Part shown: positions 14,098 through 17,898 of the stretch, piece by piece
Layout: each line of letters starts with the position of its first letter
How positions within the stretch are numbered: the stretch's first letter is position 1
Source of the DNA: JAKLDO01 sp035354435
Lineage (GTDB): Bacteria > UBP6 > UBA1177
Direction: 5' to 3'
Assembly: GCA_035354435.1 (NCBI GenBank)
Contig: DAOQAY010000049.1
Location: 1-17,898 of the forward strand
Length of the DNA stretch: 17,898 bases
Notes under the pieces: generated by a model
Databases searched by the model: none
Told to the model about the DNA's origin: nothing
What the model saw: the letters and a program-made list of their open reading frames with translations, nothing else
Program-made: the position numbers and the translations under genes

Positions 14098-15741
14098 ATG
14101 GATTTTCAGAAGCATATCAATGAGTTAATTTCGACTCATTCGATTGTTCAGATGAACATGTCAAGGGAACTTCTTATTTACAATGCTGTTTCAAAGGGAA
14201 AAGCCCTTATTACAGAAAAGGGTGCGCTTGCAACATGGACACCTATTGAATCAACAGGAAGAAGCCCCAAGGATACACTTATCGTCAAGCATCCGGAAAG
14301 TGCTCATAAAATTGATTGGCATTCACCGAGCAACCGTCCGCTGGAGCCTCATGTTTTTGACATGATATTTGAAGATGCAATAAGGACTTTAAGAACAAAA
14401 AAGAGCTTCTATGTTAATGACAGAGTTCTTGGCGCAGATTCTTCTTATGCCCTGCCTGTCAGAGTCATTACTGACAAAGCGTTCACTTCAGTATTTGTTG
14501 ACAATATGTTCCGACCCGTTCCGGAAGATATAGAAAAAAGTATATTTTTCAAACGCCCCTTTACCGTAATAGCTATTCCATACAACAAACTTGATCAGGT
14601 TAAATATACAGGAAAATTGAGAAAAATGCCTGACGGCAAAACATCAGACATGGTAATAGCTGTGGATTTTGACCGTTCAATCGGTATTGTTTTCGGCTCC
14701 GCATATCTCGGAAGTGTAAAAAAACTTATGTTTACAGTAATGAACTACTATCTTCCCGAACACGGAATTCTTCCTCTGCATTGCAGTGCAAACGAAGGAC
14801 CTGACGGTAGAAGCGCATTAATGCTGGGACTCAGCGGAACTGGAAAGACTACTCTTTCCGCAGATCCCGAAAGAGCTCTTATCGGCGATGATGAACACGG
14901 CTGGAACGATGAAGGTGTTGCAAATTTTGAAAATGGAATATATGCAAAACTTATCAATCTAAAAAAAGAAAAAGAACCTGAGATATATAACGCAATTTTC
15001 CATGAGGCTGACTATCTTCAGCATGGTGCGCTCATTGAAAACTGCATGATGTATCCTGACGGAGTTATTGATCTTGACGATGAAAGACTTACACCCAATT
15101 CAAGAGCCAGCTTTCCTCTCAGCTTTCTTACAAATGTAAAACCAAGTGCGGTAAGCGGTCATCCGACCACAATAATCTTTCTTACTGCTGATGCTAACGG
15201 CGTTCTTCCTCCGGTGGCTAAACTCACCAGAGAACAGGCAATGCTTTGGTTCCTTATGGGATACACCAGCAAACTTGCAGGAACAGAAACCGGAGTTAAA
15301 GAACCGGCATCGACATTCTCAAGATTCTTCGGAGAACCTTTTATGCCGAGAAATCCCAATGATTACATAGAATTGCTTGGCAAAAAAATGGAAGAGCACG
15401 GAGTCAGTGTATATCTTGTAAATACAGGATGGAGCGGAGGTCCATACGGAACAGGTCACAGAATGGACATCAATATTACAAGAAAAATAATCTCTGCATG
15501 CTTGAACGGTTCGCTTGAAAAAGTTAAATATGTTCAGGACAATCAGTTCCATCTTGAAATTCCTGAAACCTGTCCAGGTGTGGATTCCAACATACTAAAT
15601 CCTGTTAACACATGGGAAAACAAAGCATCTTTCAACTACCGCGCAGAAAAACTTGCTGAAGATTTTTCTACTCAGTTTGATGCCGCTTACGGACTAAGAA
15701 ACATACCTGAAGCAGTAAGATCACAATGCCCTGGGAAATAG
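14098..15741 (+). CDS. pckA: Phosphoenolpyruvate carboxykinase, ATP-dependent
   Basis: 547 residues, the usual size for the ATP-using family. Seen: GRSPKD with the substrate-binding arginine (R55), YLGSVKKLMF with the metal-site lysine, LPLHCSAN with the metal-ligand histidine (H228), P-loop GLSGTGKTTL (244-253), the kinase-2 motif LIGDDEHGW (D264/D265), SRASFP (R336), FLTADANGVLPPVAKLT, and KLAGTETGVKEP near the nucleotide pocket. It interconverts oxaloacetate plus ATP with PEP, CO2 and ADP in the cytoplasm. In gluconeogenesis it works towards PEP; in some anaerobes it runs in reverse to make ATP and C4 acids. Direction cannot be read from sequence. It has its own promoter and ends 5 bases before the convergent queE stop codon. 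Confidence 0.96.
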   Translation: MDFQKHINELISTHSIVQMNMSRELLIYNAVSKGKALITEKGALATWTPIESTGRSPKDTLIVKHPESAHKIDWHSPSNRPLEPHVFDMIFEDAIRTLRTKKSFYVNDRVLGADSSYALPVRVITDKAFTSVFVDNMFRPVPEDIEKSIFFKRPFTVIAIPYNKLDQVKYTGKLRKMPDGKTSDMVIAVDFDRSIGIVFGSAYLGSVKKLMFTVMNYYLPEHGILPLHCSANEGPDGRSALMLGLSGTGKTTLSADPERALIGDDEHGWNDEGVANFENGIYAKLINLKKEKEPEIYNAIFHEADYLQHGALIENCMMYPDGVIDLDDERLTPNSRASFPLSFLTNVKPSAVSGHPTTIIFLTADANGVLPPVAKLTREQAMLWFLMGYTSKLAGTETGVKEPASTFSRFFGEPFMPRNPNDYIELLGKKMEEHGVSVYLVNTGWSGGPYGTGHRMDINITRKIISACLNGSLEKVKYVQDNQFHLEIPETCPGVDSNILNPVNTWENKASFNYRAEKLAEDFSTQFDAAYGLRNIPEAVRSQCPGK

Positions 15742-15746
15742 ATCAC

Positions 15747-16373
15747 CTATTCAATACCTAATATTTTATGAAGCTGAAGTTGAAATCGCAATCCATGATT
15801 CTTTAGAACAAATTTCTGTGCGATTCTAAACCAGCCATCGCCATTTTCAAAAACAGGACTCACAAATACTTCAATATTTTCTAAGAGTTTCAACTTATCA
15901 GTGACAAACATCAGATCTTTTTCATCACTTACGACAAATTTGAGCCACCCTTTGCCGTTTTTCAGATATTCAATGTTCCTGATATCAAAATCTGTATTTC
16001 CGGATGAAGGTGTTTTCCAGTCAATTGAGAAATGCACATCCTTAAATTCATTAGCTATTTCCGAAACATCAAAAGATCCGTTGGTTTCGATCGAAATTCT
16101 TTTGCTTTTTATCTGACCGAGTAGAATGACAAGATCTTTTTTCTGACAGAAAGGCTCGCCTCCGGTTATACAGATATCATTCAGCCTGCTTTCATTGATC
16201 TCTTCAGCCAGAAAACTGACCGGCATTTCCTGAAAAACGCCTCCGGATACCGCAATTTGTGCATCACAGTAACCACATTGCAAATTACAGCCATACAGCC
16301 TGACAAATTTTGTCGGAAACCCTTGAAAATATCCTTCGCCCTGCAAAGAATCAAAAATTGAATGTACTTTCAT
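15747..16373 (-). CDS. queE: 7-carboxy-7-deazaguanine synthase (radical SAM)
   Basis: 208 residues, a typical QueE length. Near the N-terminus are SIFDSLQGEG, which binds substrate, and the radical-SAM cluster motif C29-x3-C33-x2-C36 within GCNLQCGYCD. ITGGEP (69-74) is the SAM-binding GGE motif. SIETNG and SIDWKTPSSG follow the family, and the protein ends in RFQLQLHKILG, the usual QueE terminus. It rearranges carboxytetrahydropterin to 7-carboxy-7-deazaguanine, a precursor of queuosine in tRNA and of deazaguanine DNA modifications. No queC, queD, queF or DNA-modification gene is in the window, so the ordinary queuosine role is assumed. The ATG at 16371-16373 has GAGG five bases upstream. 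I found no preQ1 riboswitch in the leader. Confidence 0.94.
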   Translation of the reverse strand: MKVHSIFDSLQGEGYFQGFPTKFVRLYGCNLQCGYCDAQIAVSGGVFQEMPVSFLAEEINESRLNDICITGGEPFCQKKDLVILLGQIKSKRISIETNGSFDVSEIANEFKDVHFSIDWKTPSSGNTDFDIRNIEYLKNGKGWLKFVVSDEKDLMFVTDKLKLLENIEVFVSPVFENGDGWFRIAQKFVLKNHGLRFQLQLHKILGIE

Positions 16374-16440
16374 GACCGCCTCGAATTGTTTTTCACTTTC
16401 AGTACTTTACAAAAAAAGAGCTTTTTTTCACTATTTTTGC

Positions 16441-16468
16441 TTGACTTTCCATTTCTTTAAACTATAAA
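16441..16468 (+). promoter_or_regulatory. Promoter of the TolC-like gene
   Basis: TTGACT (16441-16446), a 16-base spacer and TATAAA (16463-16468). The predicted start is near 16475, at the left arm of the inverted repeat 16472-16498. The leader to the ATG at 16525 is about 50 bases. Confidence 0.65.
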
Positions 16469-16471
16469 CCT

Positions 16472-16498
16472 TTTGAACTTTTTTGTTTTTTGTTCAAA
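16472..16498. repeat. Inverted repeat at the tolC-like transcription start
   Basis: TTTGAAC and GTTCAAA form perfect 7-base arms around 13 bases of almost pure T (16479-16491). The repeat begins 3 bases past the -10 box. The left arm would straddle the transcript start, so a protein-binding operator is more likely than an RNA hairpin. Confidence 0.5.
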
Positions 16499-16524
16499 TG
16501 TTTGATTGTTGGAGATTGAACACC

Positions 16525-17856
16525 ATGCGCAAACTTTTTATTTCTTTTTTGTTCTTTATTCCTTTTCTTCTTTTATCAAATGAGCTTTCTCTTGATGAAT
16601 GCATTGCTAATTCAGTTAATGAAAGTGAAAAGATAAAATCTGCCGAAGCAGGTGCTGAAGCTGCAAAGGCAGGGAAAAACGCTTTAATTTTTTCTTTTCT
16701 CCCGACAAGCACAATTGAAGCAAATTATCAATGGCTGAAATTTGATCCTAAACCGGAACCGACAACATTTGATCTGACTGCAAGGGGGAAGGGAGTTGTG
16801 GAATTCGGTGCGATCCCTGACAAAAGCAGAACTCTCGGAATGACGATCGTTCAGCCCATCACTCCGCTCTGGAGCGTTTTCAACGGATTTAAGTCAGCTG
16901 ATCTGGGTCATGAGATTTCAAAACTTCAAAAAGACCTGTCTATTGAGCAGATAAAGCTTGAAGTAATGAATCTTTATTATAACTACGAGATGCTTTCAGA
17001 ATCCATGAAAGTAATGAGCGAAACTAAAGAACAGCTGAAAAGATATTACAATCAGGCAAATAACTTTGTCAATGCCGGTCTCAGTGACAAAAGGGCTGTA
17101 TTGAAAATCGATATTGAACTTGCACGGCTTGACCAGCAGATCCAGATAATTACAGGGAATATGAAACTGATAAAGAAAAATCTTTCTATTTTTATGAATG
17201 TACCGACAGATTCTTTTACTTTAAAAAATATTAAACTTTCTCGGGCACAACTTTCTGCAAACAACACAGAGCTTGAAGATCTTATGCTCAAAAACCGGAT
17301 AGAACTGAAAATGCTTCAAAAGAGTTCAGCCATTGCAAAACATATGGAATGGATGGCTGTTCAGCCTTTTATCCCTACTTTCGCTATTGCCGGAGGGTTT
17401 AAAAAAACATGGGACGACTCTCAATTTCAGCCTGCAATGACAATGTTCATTGGCGGCAGTTTGAGCTGGAATATCGGATTTGACTGGGGCAAGTCAGGTT
17501 TTGAACTCCTGAAGGCAAAAAAAGAAAGGGTAAAGACTGACCTTGACAATTTAAATTCAAAAAAAATGCTCGGACTTCAACTTGTCCAGCTTGAAAATGA
17601 TGTTGAAACAAAATACAAGGCAATTGAAATTTCAAAAAGAGAAATAGCTTCCGCTACTGAAAATCTGAGAATTGAAGAAGACAAATACCGTGAAAAACTT
17701 ACAACGGAAACAGAACTTCTTGATGCATCCGTTTCTTTAAGAGCTGCTAAACTTAAGCTTCTTACTTCAACCTATGAACACGAAGTGGCTTTGAACAGAC
17801 TTGCAATAACTGTCGGGGTTCCTTACGAAAACATTACTGAAACTGGAGGAAACTGA
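16525..17856 (+). CDS. TolC-like outer-membrane efflux channel protein
   Basis: 443 residues from the chosen start. Residues 1-18 are a signal peptide (MRKLFISFLFFIPFLLLS), followed by ELSLDECIANSV, the usual opening of outer-membrane factor proteins. The remainder shows two long helical hairpin regions with beta segments, for example LGMTIVQPITPLWSVFNGF and a second copy FIGGSLSWNIGFDWGKSG, then the terminal helix LLDASVSLRAAKLKLLTSTYEHEVALNRL typical of the second OEP repeat. Trimers of this family form the exit duct of tripartite efflux pumps and type I secretion. The frame extends upstream to TTG at 16483, but the ATG at 16525 gives a proper signal peptide and has GGAG ten bases upstream. 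The usual partner genes (membrane fusion protein, pump) are not yet seen; they may lie to the right. Confidence 0.88.
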   Translation: MRKLFISFLFFIPFLLLSNELSLDECIANSVNESEKIKSAEAGAEAAKAGKNALIFSFLPTSTIEANYQWLKFDPKPEPTTFDLTARGKGVVEFGAIPDKSRTLGMTIVQPITPLWSVFNGFKSADLGHEISKLQKDLSIEQIKLEVMNLYYNYEMLSESMKVMSETKEQLKRYYNQANNFVNAGLSDKRAVLKIDIELARLDQQIQIITGNMKLIKKNLSIFMNVPTDSFTLKNIKLSRAQLSANNTELEDLMLKNRIELKMLQKSSAIAKHMEWMAVQPFIPTFAIAGGFKKTWDDSQFQPAMTMFIGGSLSWNIGFDWGKSGFELLKAKKERVKTDLDNLNSKKMLGLQLVQLENDVETKYKAIEISKREIASATENLRIEEDKYREKLTTETELLDASVSLRAAKLKLLTSTYEHEVALNRLAITVGVPYENITETGGN

Positions 17857-17857
17857 T

Positions 17858-17898
17858 ATGGCAAGAACTAGTGAAGAAAAAAAAGAAATGATCATCCA
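17858..17898 (+). CDS. Start of the next gene, cut by the window edge
   Basis: Translation from ATG at 17858, one base after the TGA of the TolC-like gene, reads MARTSEEKKEMII before the sequence ends. GGAGG at 17845-17849, eight bases before the ATG and inside the tolC-like gene, supports a real, coupled start. The charged N-terminus without a hydrophobic segment would fit a TetR-type regulator better than a membrane fusion protein, but 13 residues cannot decide it. Confidence 0.6.
   Translation, partial: MARTSEEKKEMII

Noticed and set aside
16411..16428. Seven A and seven T around GAGC as a hairpin or terminator
   Set aside because: An all A:T stem is weak and lies in a divergent promoter region with no upstream gene to terminate.
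16374..16440. preQ1 riboswitch before queE
   Set aside because: The leader lacks the conserved C-rich loop and A-rich tail of preQ1 aptamers; it is mostly A/T runs.
16483..16524. TTG start at 16483 and ATG at 16498 for the TolC-like gene
   Set aside because: Both would bury the signal peptide behind extra residues, one lies within the inverted repeat, and neither has a ribosome site.

Overview
The window looks like the chromosome of an A+T-rich, diderm bacterium. Signal-peptide and lipobox proteins, two predicted beta-barrel proteins, an OmpA-type peptidoglycan-binding domain, ExbB and a TolC-type channel all point to a Gram-negative envelope. The leftmost genes encode lipoproteins with Asp/Asn-rich linkers and a C-G-D-x(5)-G-E-x-C-D cysteine motif. 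That style is familiar from Myxococcota and related deltaproteobacterial lineages, so a low-GC, possibly anaerobic relative of that group is my best guess. No marker gene settles it. I see no phage, transposon, CRISPR array, tRNA or rRNA.

Layout. (1) 1-1334, minus strand: a CAP/SCP-domain lipoprotein, then 2 bases later a second, Cys-rich lipoprotein cut by the window edge. (2) 1381-4733, minus: an autonomous unit with a TTGACA promoter, a 1061-residue exported coiled-coil protein with a TolB/CsgG-like N-terminal region, and a textbook terminator. (3) 4767-6905, minus: a ClpB disaggregase without its N-domain and with a short deletion in D2, behind a promoter that could be heat-shock type. 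(4) 6929-8327: a divergent pair, an exported beta-barrel-like protein (minus) and an OsmC-family protein (plus). (5) 8335-13900, minus: Kbl-type synthase, small lipoprotein, TetR regulator, Tdh (SDR-type threonine dehydrogenase), ExbB and an OmpA-family protein with a 24-bp tandem repeat. (6) 14098-15741, plus: ATP-dependent PEP carboxykinase. (7) 15747-16373, minus: QueE. (8) 16525-17898, plus: a TolC-like outer-membrane factor followed by the first codons of another gene.

How the genes fit together. Tdh and Kbl are the two steps that turn threonine into glycine plus acetyl-CoA, and a TetR gene with a palindrome over its own promoter lies between them. PEP carboxykinase is consistent with amino-acid or organic-acid based central metabolism. 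The OmpA-family protein and ExbB are neighbours with no ExbD or TonB in view. Most of the rest concerns the cell envelope or protein quality control. There is no gene-free stretch over 300 bases. The longest gaps (10579-10797, 13901-14097 and 16374-16524) hold promoters and short inverted repeats, listed below.

The least ordinary items are the N-domain-less, D2-shortened ClpB, the 1061-residue periplasmic coiled-coil protein, and the orphan ExbB beside a PEPK-linker OmpA protein. I do not see a clearly new multi-gene defence or mobile system.
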